Shown: positions 9,283 to 18,280 of the stretch, in pieces
Numbering within the stretch: the first letter of the stretch is position 1
Layout: the number at the start of each line of letters is the position of its first letter
NCBI GenBank assembly: GCA_947630235.1
Contig: CANRGN010000002.1
Location: 49,826-113,825, forward strand
Source of the DNA: an uncultured Clostridia bacterium
Lineage (GTDB): Bacteria > Bacillota > Clostridia > TANB77 > CAG-508
Length of the DNA stretch: 64,000 nucleotides
Reading direction: 5' to 3'
Translations under genes and position numbers: made by a program
The notes under the pieces: generated by a model
The model's input: the letters and a program-made list of their open reading frames with translations, nothing else
Told to the model about the DNA's origin: nothing
Database searches by the model: none

Positions 9283-10131
9283 TTATAAATTATCTATTTT
9301 TCCTTCATATAATAATTCAGAATTACCAATTAAAAAATATTCCCCATCAACATCTTTAACTTCTATTTTTCCACCATCTAATTCCACAATTAAATCCCTA
9401 TCTGTGTATAACTTTTTTATACATACTGATGATGCTGCTATTGCTCCAGTACCACAGCCTAGAGTTTTTCCAACACCTCTTTCCCATACCTTTACTTTTA
9501 TTTTTGAACTATTTTCAACTTTTACAAACTCAACATTTACTTTTTTAGGAAAGTATTTATAATTTTCAACATATTCTCCAACTTTTTCAAAATTAAAATC
9601 TTCAAAATTATTAACAAAGCAAACTACATGTGGATTTCCAACTGAAACTGGAGAAAATTCGAATATTCTATTTTTATAGTCTATTTCAATATTTTGAAGT
9701 TCCTCCTTTATATCCACTTTAGGTAAATACACAGGTATTAAATTATATTTAAAAATAGCTTTTCCCATATTAACATGTATTTTACTTATATTATTATTTT
9801 CAAATTCTAACTTTATATGTTTTATTCCACCTAAAGTTTCTATATCAAATTCACTCTTATTTACTATTTTTTTATCATATACTAATTTTGCTAAACATCT
9901 AATACCATTTCCACACATTTCTGCTTCTGAACCATCACTATTAAATATTCTCATCTTTACACTTGCAATTTTACTAGTATAAAAGTAAATTACACCATCT
10001 GCTCCTACTCCAAAATGTCTATCACATAAAAATTTAGATAATATACTAAAATTATATTTTGGATAATCTTTAGTACAATCAATAAGTATAAAATCATTGC
10101 CAACTGCTTGCATTTTAGAAAAAATAATCAT
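9283..10131 (-). CDS. dapF: Diaminopimelate epimerase
   Basis: The enzyme interconverts L,L- and meso-diaminopimelate with two catalytic cysteines. Both are visible: the first in AEMCGNGIRC (about residue 75) and the second in TLGCGTGAIA (about 225). The opening KMQAVGNDF is also typical. I chose the ATG at 10131 (MIIFSKMQ); an upstream in-frame ATG at 10152 would add seven residues, but an AAGGG just inside that extension is better placed to serve the later start. The protein is then 282 residues, normal for the family. It follows DapL in the pathway and supplies MurE. Confidence 0.93.
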   Translation of the reverse strand: MIIFSKMQAVGNDFILIDCTKDYPKYNFSILSKFLCDRHFGVGADGVIYFYTSKIASVKMRIFNSDGSEAEMCGNGIRCLAKLVYDKKIVNKSEFDIETLGGIKHIKLEFENNNISKIHVNMGKAIFKYNLIPVYLPKVDIKEELQNIEIDYKNRIFEFSPVSVGNPHVVCFVNNFEDFNFEKVGEYVENYKYFPKKVNVEFVKVENSSKIKVKVWERGVGKTLGCGTGAIAASSVCIKKLYTDRDLIVELDGGKIEVKDVDGEYFLIGNSELLYEGKIDNL

Positions 10132-10213
10132 ATAAAATATCAATCCCTTCATAAGTTTTATATCAAACTTTTTGTATTGATAAATTATATGATTATAAAT
10201 TCAATTTATGATT

Positions 10214-12472
10214 TTATTGTGCATCTACTAAATCTTCTTTAATTACTACATTTATAACTGTACCTTCTTCAACAGATGTACCAAAATACGGATCTTGTGA
10301 AACAACATTTCCAGTAGTCCCTGTAATCTTAATATTAAGCCCAGAATTTCGTAAAATATTCGTTGCTTCACTAGCAGATAAACCTTTAATATTTGGGACT
10401 GTTTGAGAAACTCTAACATCACTATCTTCAGCATATAAACAAACAATAGCTCCGCTTGTTAAAGCCACTCCTGATTTTGGAACTTGATCTGTAACTATAG
10501 TTGTATTCTCATCTCCATTACAATTTACTTTAACAGAAAAACCACTTTGTTCTAATATTCTTTTAGCTTCAGCCATTGTCTTTCCAGTTACATTAGATAT
10601 TGCTATATTATTTTCTGTATTTTCAATAGGTTCTGTTCCATCAGAAGTAATTCCTAAAACTGGTAAAACCTCTGATAAAATTTGGGCTGCAACAGGTCCT
10701 GCTACTTGACCACCTTGATGATTTTTTCCAGTAACTCCATATACAATTACTAAACAAACAACTTGTGTATTTTCAATAGGAGAAATTGCTATAAACGAAG
10801 CTACATAACCTTCATCTTCCTTACCAATAGTAGGTTCTGATGTTCCACTCTTTCCTCCTATTGAATATCCTTCAACTTTTGCATGTTTTCCTGTTCCTTC
10901 TACAACAACTGATTCCATCATATTTTTTATTTTTTCAGAAGTCTCTTTTGAAATAACTTGTCTAACTTTCTCTGTTTCAAGTGTTTCTATTGTACCAGTA
11001 TCTGTATTTTCAATTTGTTTAACAATTCTAGGGTTTACATACACTCCATCATTAGTTATTGCAGATACAGCAGAAATAAGTTGCAAAGGAGAAATAGTAA
11101 ATCTTTGACCAAATGACATTGTAGCAAGTTCTACTGGTCCTACTTTATTTAAATCTGTAAACTTTCCTGGATAAGTAGTAGCAATATCTGAACCAATTTT
11201 ATCAAAAAATCCAAATGCATCATAATATTTATATAAGGTTTTTGCACCTATTTTTTGTCCAAGTTGCATAAATGCAGGATTACATGAACGCTCTAAAGCT
11301 TCTCTTAAAGAAAGCGAACCATGTGGAGTAGCACTCCAACAACTAATTGTTCTATCTGCTACTTGATATTGTACATTACAATGAAAATCGCCAGCATGAT
11401 CTGTTTCAACAACATTTTCTTCTAAAGCTACAGAAGATGTTATAAGCTTAAAAGTTGATCCAGGTTCATACATTGAAGAAACAGCCTTATTATTCCACAA
11501 TCCATATACAGCATTTAATTTTTCTTCTTGTGTATAATCTTCCCAAGTTCCTGTAAGTCCAGTAGGACCTATATCCATTGGAGAATTTAAATTATAATCT
11601 GGATATGTAGCCATAGCTAAAATATCGCCACTTTGAGGATTCATTATTATAACATTTCCGCCTCTTAAAGCATTATTTTCTATACAAGCTTGTTCAATAT
11701 ATTTTTCGGCAATACCTTGAACTTTAGTATCTATAGTAAGATATAAATTACTTCCATTCTCAGGAGCAATATATTGCTCTGTTTCATCAGAAATAGCTTC
11801 TCCATGTACATCATTTGCAGTTACTACCTTTCCTGCCGTTCCTGTTAAAGTACTATTCCATTTATCTTCTAAACCAGACAAGCCATAATTATCATCACCA
11901 CAAACTCCAATTAAATTAGAAGCTAAATCATTATAAGGATATTCTCTTTTCATATCTTCATCAATATTTATTCCAGTTGTTATCTTTTCTTCTTCCATCC
12001 ATTTTTTAAATTCATCCATAATATTTTTTTCAACTTTTTTTGCAATTACAGAAACAGAAGATGTACTTTCAACTTTTTTTCTTGCTTCTTCTTCAGATAA
12101 AGAAAAATATTTTGTAAATGCTTGAATTAAAACATCATTTGGAACATCTTTACCATCACTATATTTTACTGTGCCAGGATTTATCGATACTGTACTTACA
12201 GCTACACTCATTGCTAATATTTCACCATTTGTATCAAAAATAGTTCCTCTATTTGGGCTTATTATCTTATTTTTTACTTGTTGACTATAAGCTTCTTTAC
12301 TGTATTGTGGACCATGAACAAATATTGTTATCGCAAGACTAATTGAAACTATAACTAATCCTATCATTGCTATTGCTGCAGTTATTTTAATTCTTAAATC
12401 TATCCCCTTTTTTTCAGCAATTTGAGTTTCTTTACTTTTCCTCACTTTTTTTTTCTCTTTTATTTTCTCCAC
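10214..12472 (-). CDS. Penicillin-binding transpeptidase with PASTA domains (SpoVD/FtsI-like)
   Basis: This 752-residue class B PBP cross-links peptidoglycan outside the membrane. A basic N-terminus and one membrane helix (about 27-50) lead to a dimerisation domain and a transpeptidase domain with the active-site serine in STFK (about 338), the SCN motif in ERSCNPAF (about 395) and KSGT (about 537). Two PASTA domains (roughly 620-680 and 690-750) end the protein. This layout fits SpoVD or PBP2B/FtsI; no flanking mra or mur genes help to choose. The start is a GTG very close to the Shine-Dalgarno sequence, so the true start may be slightly downstream. The J-like protein gene ends 6 bases upstream, suggesting co-transcription. 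Confidence 0.9.
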   Translation of the reverse strand: MEKIKEKKKVRKSKETQIAEKKGIDLRIKITAAIAMIGLVIVSISLAITIFVHGPQYSKEAYSQQVKNKIISPNRGTIFDTNGEILAMSVAVSTVSINPGTVKYSDGKDVPNDVLIQAFTKYFSLSEEEARKKVESTSSVSVIAKKVEKNIMDEFKKWMEEEKITTGINIDEDMKREYPYNDLASNLIGVCGDDNYGLSGLEDKWNSTLTGTAGKVVTANDVHGEAISDETEQYIAPENGSNLYLTIDTKVQGIAEKYIEQACIENNALRGGNVIIMNPQSGDILAMATYPDYNLNSPMDIGPTGLTGTWEDYTQEEKLNAVYGLWNNKAVSSMYEPGSTFKLITSSVALEENVVETDHAGDFHCNVQYQVADRTISCWSATPHGSLSLREALERSCNPAFMQLGQKIGAKTLYKYYDAFGFFDKIGSDIATTYPGKFTDLNKVGPVELATMSFGQRFTISPLQLISAVSAITNDGVYVNPRIVKQIENTDTGTIETLETEKVRQVISKETSEKIKNMMESVVVEGTGKHAKVEGYSIGGKSGTSEPTIGKEDEGYVASFIAISPIENTQVVCLVIVYGVTGKNHQGGQVAGPVAAQILSEVLPVLGITSDGTEPIENTENNIAISNVTGKTMAEAKRILEQSGFSVKVNCNGDENTTIVTDQVPKSGVALTSGAIVCLYAEDSDVRVSQTVPNIKGLSASEATNILRNSGLNIKITGTTGNVVSQDPYFGTSVEEGTVINVVIKEDLVDAQ

Positions 12473-12478
12473 CTTCTC

Positions 12479-13192
12479 TTATCCTAGCAAATCTTTAATA
12501 TAATTTATTCTTTCTATATAAAAATCTTTTATAAAAGGTATTTGTGATATTAAAAAAACTATTACCAATAAAACTATAATAGATATAATTTTTATAAATA
12601 AAGATTTAAATTTAGTAATTCTAACAGATTTTTTATATTCTTTTTCAATTGTTTTTCTTAATATCTCTTTACTTTTTTGTTCTAATTCAAACTGTTTTTT
12701 TTGTTTTTTTACTTGATCTTCTATTGATTCTTGTATAGCCTTTAATTTTCTTTGTTTTAAATTGTTTTCTTCAATAATCTTCTGTTTTTTTAACTTTTCT
12801 TGATTTAATTTTTCTTGCTTTAACTTTTCTTGTATTATCCTTTCTTCAGCTTCTCTTTTTTGTTTTTCTTTTTCTTCTATCTCATTTTGTAATCTTTCTT
12901 GATTTTCTTTTTCAAATTCTCTATTATACTCAACTGTATTTCTTTGAAGATTATTCATAAGCTCATCATTTCTCATCTTTACTAAATCTTTATCATAAGA
13001 ATTTCGAGTTTCTTCTCTTCCTAACACTTTATACGCGATCTCTAATTTACTTAAAAATTTTTCAGCTTTTTCTTTTTTTTCAGGGATAAGTAAATATGAT
13101 TCATATTTATCTTTTAATTCATTATATGCGTTTTTAATTTCATCAATTGATGCATCTTCTGGAATTTTTAAAATATCATAAAAAGTAATCAT
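12479..13192 (-). CDS. J-domain-like, coiled-coil, tail-anchored membrane protein
   Basis: The 237-residue protein starts like a DnaJ J-domain (FYDILKIPEDASIDEIKNAY, then KVLGREETRNSYD), but the HPD loop that activates Hsp70 is absent: the stretch reads KDKYESYLLIPEKK. A long Lys/Glu/Gln-rich coiled coil (about 90-190) follows, then one hydrophobic helix (about 199-220) and a short tail. Without HPD it probably does not stimulate DnaK and may act as a scaffold. It is directly upstream of the PBP gene with near-overlapping ends, so a role at the division or sporulation cell-wall site is a reasonable guess only. Confidence 0.65.
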   Translation of the reverse strand: MITFYDILKIPEDASIDEIKNAYNELKDKYESYLLIPEKKEKAEKFLSKLEIAYKVLGREETRNSYDKDLVKMRNDELMNNLQRNTVEYNREFEKENQERLQNEIEEKEKQKREAEERIIQEKLKQEKLNQEKLKKQKIIEENNLKQRKLKAIQESIEDQVKKQKKQFELEQKSKEILRKTIEKEYKKSVRITKFKSLFIKIISIIVLLVIVFLISQIPFIKDFYIERINYIKDLLG

Positions 13193-13329
13193 TTTTATTT
13201 CTCTTTCTTAAAATTAATCTATATCAAAAATTATATCATTACATTTTTTTTATATCAAGAATTTTGTTGTAATATTTTCTTGTTCATGATAAAATATTCT
13301 AAATATTATTTGTTGAAGGGATATATATA

Positions 13330-14184
13330 ATGAATGCTTTATCAGAAACAAAGTTCATAATGAAAAAATATAATATTACTGCTAATAAAAAATATGGTCA
13401 AAACTTTTTAATTGATGATGAAATTATAGATGGAATAATAAAAAATGCTGATGTTAATCAAAATGATTTAATTATAGAAATAGGACCTGGACTAGGAACA
13501 TTAACAGCAAAACTTATAAAAAATGCAGGAAAAGTTATTTCTATTGAATTAGATTCAAAAATGATACAAATTCTAAACGACAGATTTTCTTTATACAATA
13601 ATTTCGAACTAATAAATAATGATGTATTAAAAGTAGATCTATATAATTTAATTAAATCTAATATAGAAAATACAAATTTGAAAAATGCAAAGGTAGTAGC
13701 AAACTTACCATATTATATTACAACACCAATAATTATGAAATTATTAGAAGAAAAATTAAATTTAAAAAGTATAACTGTAATGGTTCAAAAAGAAGTGGCA
13801 GAAAGGCTTTGTACAACTCCTGGTGAAAAAGATACTGGAGCAATCACTTATAGCATAAATTATTATTCAGATGCAAAAATAGTTCTAGATGTTCCAAAAA
13901 CATCCTTCATTCCTGCCCCAGAAGTAAATTCAGCTGTAATAAAATTAGATATTTTAAAAGAACCTAGATTACAAATCGAAAATGAAAAATTATTTTTTGA
14001 TATTATTAAAAGTGCATTTTTGCAAAAAAGAAAAACTTTAGTAAATTCTTTAAGTAATAGTAATTTATTTAAAAATAAGCAAGAAATTATAGATATATTA
14101 AATTCACTAAATATTGACTTAAATATCAGAGGTGAAAAATTAACTCTTGAAGATTATTTTAATTTATATAAATCTATAAAATAA
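13330..14184 (+). CDS. rsmA: 16S rRNA (adenine1518/1519-N6)-dimethyltransferase
   Basis: The 284-residue protein (KsgA) dimethylates two adenines in helix 45 of 16S rRNA using S-adenosylmethionine, a late step of 30S assembly. Family motifs are YGQNFLIDDE near residue 22, the SAM-binding EIGPGLGTLT near 50, ELDSKM, and the catalytic NLPYYITTP near 125. Length is normal. GAAGGG precedes the ATG. It is transcribed away from the J-protein gene and ends in a convergent junction that holds a dispersed repeat and a terminator. Confidence 0.96.
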   Translation: MNALSETKFIMKKYNITANKKYGQNFLIDDEIIDGIIKNADVNQNDLIIEIGPGLGTLTAKLIKNAGKVISIELDSKMIQILNDRFSLYNNFELINNDVLKVDLYNLIKSNIENTNLKNAKVVANLPYYITTPIIMKLLEEKLNLKSITVMVQKEVAERLCTTPGEKDTGAITYSINYYSDAKIVLDVPKTSFIPAPEVNSAVIKLDILKEPRLQIENEKLFFDIIKSAFLQKRKTLVNSLSNSNLFKNKQEIIDILNSLNIDLNIRGEKLTLEDYFNLYKSIK

Positions 14185-14212
14185 CTGATATACTTTATAA
14201 TTTACGTTATAT

Positions 14213-14362
14213 AAAACAATATTGTACATTTTCTTATGTCATACTACAAAAATATATTGCAAAGTCCACATTAAATTGTTTGCGCTCCAATTTTGACAAA
14301 AATTGTGTGCAATGCTTTTACTTAAGCCCATCTACAGAAAAATTTCCTACTGAATAAAAAAA
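14213..14362 (+). repeat. Dispersed 135-bp intergenic repeat, copy 2
   Basis: It contains AACAATATTGTACATTTTC at the left, TTGCAAAGTCCACATTAAA, the core CCAATTTTGACAAAAATTG and the right end TTTCCTACTGAATAAAA. It lies between the convergent genes rsmA and the TSCPD gene, just before their shared terminator. Confidence 0.85.
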
Positions 14363-14401
14363 CACCACAAATATTAGATTTTTTATCTAACATTTATGGT
14401 G
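14363..14401. terminator. Bidirectional terminator between rsmA and the TSCPD gene
   Basis: CACCACAAAT-TTAGAT pairs with ATCTAA-ATTTATGGTG, with a T-run on both sides. Confidence 0.8.
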
Positions 14402-14409
14402 CAATTTTT

Positions 14410-14658
14410 TTATTTTTTTATTATTTCTTCTAATGCTTTTGATAATTGATCAGGACATGATGTGCCTTTTCCACCACAGTCGATTCCTTTAAGCCTACTT
14501 ATTGCATCTTCCACTTTCATTCCCTTTAAAAGAGAAGCAACGCCTACTGTATTTCCAGGACAACCCCCAATAAATTTTACTTCCTGAATCACTCCATTTT
14601 CAACATTTATCACAATTTCTTGTGAACATACCCATTTAGGTTTAAATCTATATTCCAT
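14410..14658 (-). CDS. TSCPD domain protein (TIGR03905 type)
   Basis: An 82-residue protein with the conserved cysteine pattern of this family: CSQEI near residue 11, GGCPGN near 33, IDCGGKGTSCPDQL near 60-70. The TSCPD domain is also found at the C-terminus of some ribonucleotide reductases, where such cysteines can bind metal. The stand-alone form has no settled function. GGAGGAGTTAA precedes the ATG. It sits directly downstream of dgt, which controls dGTP, and so may share a link to nucleotide pools; that link is inference. Confidence 0.85.
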   Translation of the reverse strand: MEYRFKPKWVCSQEIVINVENGVIQEVKFIGGCPGNTVGVASLLKGMKVEDAISRLKGIDCGGKGTSCPDQLSKALEEIIKK

Positions 14659-14683
14659 TTAACTCCTCCTTGAAAATTATTAT

Positions 14684-15892
14684 TTAAAAACTAATTATTT
14701 CTTTATAAACTTTAACAATATAGTTATCTGTCATTCCTGAAATATAATCAATTATTGCTCTATAGTAATCTTCTGGTTTGTGCAAATCATAAATAATTTT
14801 ATTTGAATAATTTTCATCATTTCTGCCTTCATATTTTATATAATCTTTTAACCAATCTGAAAATTGTTCAGATAACATTGGATAATAACGACTCATCTTT
14901 TTTAAATTTTTCAATGTATTTATTCCATTATATTCTTGCTTTAAAACATAAAATAATTCATTCATTAAAACAGTAAAATACCTTATCATAGGTTTTATTT
15001 TTTCATTTAAATAAATATGTTCATAATTAAATTTCTTTATTAAATTCATTGTTTTAAAAGCTTCTTCTGATAACTTTAAACCATCATCTATATTACTATT
15101 TTCACATATATCATTTATAAAATAACTAATAATGTTCGAATTATTTATTTTAACACTAGATGTTATACTATCAAGCCTATTTACTTCCTTCTCTGTTAAC
15201 AAATGCATTTGAATCGCATCTTCGATATCTCTTCCAATATATGATATTTTATCAGCTAGTTTAACTACACAACCTTCCCAAGTATATGGTGCATATTGAT
15301 TTAAATATTTGTATTCTTGCTCTAAATCTATATATTCTTTTCTAGGTTTTAAACCATTTTCATCAACTTCTCCACAATGAGAAATTATGCCATCTCTTAC
15401 TGCATAAGTTAAATTTAAATTTCTTTCTACACCATCATAATCTTTTAAAAGTTCTATATCATCAACAAAATGTAATCCATTTTTTTCATGCCAAAATTTT
15501 TCATTGTATTCTCTTTCTGATATTACAGATAAAATTTTCTCTCCCTGATGCCCAAAAGGACTATGACCTAAATCATGAGAAATTGCAATAGCTTTTGTTA
15601 GTTCTGTATTTAATCCTAAATTTTCTGCAATTGAATGACTTATAGAATCCACTAAATTAACATGCTCTAATCTAGTACATATATGATCATTTTCAGGTGC
15701 AAAAAATACTTGAGTTTTATGTTTTAGTCTTCTATATGCGTTAGAATGTAAAACTCTTGTATAATCTCTATCAAATTCACTTCTTTCATAAGTATTACTA
15801 TAAATCGAATTATATAATTCTTCTTCTCTTTTAACAGCTCTTTTCCAATTTTGGTTATTTTCTGTCATAGCCACTTCTTCAAATTTTTTCAT
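14684..15892 (-). CDS. dgt: Deoxyguanosinetriphosphate triphosphohydrolase (dGTPase)
   Basis: An HD-domain hydrolase that splits dGTP into deoxyguanosine and triphosphate, about 402 residues from the chosen start. Seen are the opening YRRLKHKTQVF, the metal-binding TRLEHV, the HD pair in ISHDLGHSPFGHQGE (about residues 105-120), and VKLADKISYIGRDIED. I chose the ATG at 15892 because GAGGGGTACTA precedes it; a longer reading from 15919 runs over that ribosome binding site. The downstream TSCPD gene lies 25 bases away. Confidence 0.93.
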   Translation of the reverse strand: MKKFEEVAMTENNQNWKRAVKREEELYNSIYSNTYERSEFDRDYTRVLHSNAYRRLKHKTQVFFAPENDHICTRLEHVNLVDSISHSIAENLGLNTELTKAIAISHDLGHSPFGHQGEKILSVISEREYNEKFWHEKNGLHFVDDIELLKDYDGVERNLNLTYAVRDGIISHCGEVDENGLKPRKEYIDLEQEYKYLNQYAPYTWEGCVVKLADKISYIGRDIEDAIQMHLLTEKEVNRLDSITSSVKINNSNIISYFINDICENSNIDDGLKLSEEAFKTMNLIKKFNYEHIYLNEKIKPMIRYFTVLMNELFYVLKQEYNGINTLKNLKKMSRYYPMLSEQFSDWLKDYIKYEGRNDENYSNKIIYDLHKPEDYYRAIIDYISGMTDNYIVKVYKEIISF

Positions 15893-15932
15893 TAGTACCC
15901 CTCTTTTATAATATTTCACAAAAATAATTATT

Positions 15933-16235
15933 TTATTTACTAAATATTTGTTTTACAAAAGAATATGTATTTGTAATTAGCTCATACTTTTTTTGCTCTG
16001 GAATATTATCATTATACAAAACATTTACTATTGGAATTGTATAATAAGAATATTCAGGCATAAAAACTCTCGTTTTTATAATGTAATTTATTAAACAATC
16101 ATCATCATTGACTTTAATATCATGCCTAACTAAAAAATCATGCATTAAATTTGTATATTCATTATGAAAATAGTTAAATATTTTAATATACTCTTTTTTT
16201 TCTGCTAATTCTTGCATCTCTTTTATTTCAAACAT
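15933..16235 (-). CDS. Hypothetical 100-residue protein
   Basis: A small, probably helical and cytoplasmic protein with many aromatic residues (YFHNEYTNLMHDFL, EYSYYTIPIVNVLY). No signal peptide or motif is seen. GAGGTTAAAATA precedes the ATG. It lies 40 bases upstream of dgt on the same strand and is probably co-transcribed. I do not recognise the family. Confidence 0.55.
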   Translation of the reverse strand: MFEIKEMQELAEKKEYIKIFNYFHNEYTNLMHDFLVRHDIKVNDDDCLINYIIKTRVFMPEYSYYTIPIVNVLYNDNIPEQKKYELITNTYSFVKQIFSK

Positions 16236-16413
16236 TATTTTAACCTCTTTTTCTTTTGAAAATCCAATAACTACATCAATCCAAATTATATATTTTTTAG
16301 TATTTTATACTATAATATAAAAAAAGACAAGTAATTTATAAAAATTACTATCTTTTACAAATTTCATTAACATAATTTTTTTTATAATCATATTATATCT
16401 CAGGGTGATAATT

Positions 16414-17689
16414 ATGGAAACAATAAAATTAAATTCAACTGGACCTACAGTTGAATTACTTCAAAGTATACTTAAAAAATTAGGATTTTATAATGGAAAT
16501 ATTGATGGAATTTTTGGACCTCAAACTCGGGAATGCTGTAATTAGATTTCAAAGAGAATTTGAACTTTCACAAGATGGAATTGTTGGACCAAAAACATGG
16601 AACGCTTTAGCTCCTTATATTAATGGATACATAGTTTATACTATTGAAAAAGGAGATACATTATACAAATTAGCTAATCGTTATTCAACTACCACTAATG
16701 CTATAATAACAGCAAATCCAAATATAAATTCAAATAATCTACTCATTGGAAGTAAAATAATAATTCCATTTAGCTCTGTTGTTTTTACTGATATTAGTTA
16801 CACTTCAACAATTCTTTACAAAAATGTTGAGTCTCTAAAAACAATATATCCTTTTCTAGAAATTGGAACAATAGGCCGAACTGTAATTGGAAATGAAATA
16901 CCTTTTATAAGGTTTGGAAATGGTTCAAAAAAAATATTTTATAATGCAAGTATTCATGCTAATGAATGGATTACTACTCCTTTGTTAATGAAATTTTTAG
17001 AAATACTATGTAAAGCTTACGTAAACAATGTAACAATATTTGGATATGAACCAGCAAATCTTTTTAATGATGTAAGCCTTTATATTGTACCTATGGTAAA
17101 TATTGATGGTGTAGATTTAGTTACTGGAAATTTATCTACAACTTCAAATTTCTATACAAATGCAGAAAAAATTTCTTCAAACTTTCCAGATATACCATTT
17201 ACTAGTGGCTGGAAAGCAAATATTGTAGGTGTGGATTTAAACCTCCAATTTCCAGCAGATTGGGATCGAGCTAAAGAAATAAAATATGCACAAGGATTTG
17301 ATAAGCCAGCTCCTAGAGATTTTGTGGGATATGGTCCACTTACTGCTCCAGAAGCTATTGCATTATATAATTTTACTATTGAAAACAATTTTAGTTTAGT
17401 TATATCTTATCATACTCAAGGTGAAGTAATTTACTGGCAATATCAAGATTATACTCCAGAAGAAAGCTTCAATATTGCACAAAACTTCTCAAGAGTTTCT
17501 GGTTATACCTTAGAAGATACACCTTATGAATCAAGCTTTGCCGGATATAAAGATTGGTTTATTTATAAATATCGAAAACCAGGTTTTACAATAGAAGCTG
17601 GATCTGGAACAAACCCTTTACCTATTTCTCAATTTGATACTATATATAGAGATAATTTAGGAATATTAGTATTAGGAATGGTGCAATAA
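16414..17689 (+). pseudogene. Peptidoglycan M14 carboxypeptidase with PG-binding and LysM domains, frameshifted
   Basis: The reading begins at the ATG at 16414 (AGGGTGATAATT upstream) with a peptidoglycan-binding domain, IDGIFGPQT, and breaks at a GGG run (16529-16531). Removing one G restores [10 protein letters not shown] and one protein of 424 residues. Then come the rest of the PG-binding repeat, a LysM domain (YTIEKGDTLYKLANRYS) and an M14 zinc peptidase domain with HANEW (zinc His and Glu), a second His in SYHTQGE and the catalytic Glu in TIEAGSG. Such proteins cut the gamma-D-Glu-diaminopimelate bond in the wall. The break could be a true mutation, a phase-variable G tract or a sequencing slip. 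A shorter product from the ATG at 16493 is open but would lack a whole PG-binding domain. Confidence 0.85.
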
Positions 17690-17699
17690 ACTTGTAGTT

Positions 17700-17753
17700 A
17701 AACAGACGTAGTAAATATTTGAAATTTAAATTCAAATATTTACTACGTCTGTT
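17700..17753 (+). terminator. Long hairpin (GACGTAG type) after the M14 gene
   Basis: A near-perfect stem of about 24 bp, from AAACAGACGTAG to CTACGTCTGTTT, is followed by TTTTCTTAT. It is 11 bases after the stop codon and would serve as terminator. It belongs to the same hairpin set as 4001 and 25903. Confidence 0.8.
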
Positions 17754-17835
17754 TTTCTTATATTATTTTTTTCGAATTTCAAAATACTAAATTTTCGATT
17801 AGTCAAATTTTCACTTTCCTCAAAATAATTTAAAT

Positions 17836-17995
17836 TTATTTAACATTTTCTTTCATAACATTATAATTATCTCGTTTTATTTTGCTAAATAATTCTTTTC
17901 TTTGCTCATCTGTATCTTTATAACAATGTACTTATATCATTAATTTGTGTTTCTTCTTTTTGATCTTTAAACAAATTATTTGAATTATATAATTA
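17836..17995 (-). pseudogene. Degraded C-terminal gene fragment
   Basis: On the minus strand, NNLFKDQKEETQ breaks into DEQRKELFSKIKR and KENVK-stop only by changing frame, with stops in each frame alone. The composition (Lys, Glu, Asn rich, helical) resembles the small protein encoded directly upstream at 18002-18280. It looks like the tail of a related lost gene. No function can be given. Confidence 0.4.
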
Positions 17996-18001
17996 TCGTT
18001 T

Positions 18002-18280
18002 CTAGTTTTCTAATTTTCTTTCGTTCAATTTTAGAATCTGCTCTATTTTTATTTTTTCTTCAGCTGTTGCAATGTAATTTTTATATAAATTAATTAGAAT
18101 TGTATCTGTTTTTCTTAAAGTTTTAGGGCTAATTTCATCATAAATATATCTATAATTTTTATCCATATTATTTTTATAAAATTCAATCTTTTCTTTTGGA
18201 ATTTTTTCGTAATCTTTTTTAGGAATATGTTTTAAGATTTCTAATACTTCTACATAACTACATCTATATGTATCATTCAT
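18002..18280 (-). CDS. Small conserved-looking hypothetical protein
   Basis: A 92-residue helical, charged protein opening MNDTYRCSYVEVLEILKHI, with IPKKDYEKIPKEKIEFY after it. It overlaps the end of the transglutaminase-like gene by 8 bases, so the two are probably translated together. The N-terminal part YVEVLEIL resembles a truncated copy at 23154-23236 (YVELNEILKFLSKE), so at least two family members existed here. No known domain is recognised. Confidence 0.55.
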   Translation of the reverse strand: MNDTYRCSYVEVLEILKHIPKKDYEKIPKEKIEFYKNNMDKNYRYIYDEISPKTLRKTDTILINLYKNYIATAEEKIKIEQILKLNERKLEN

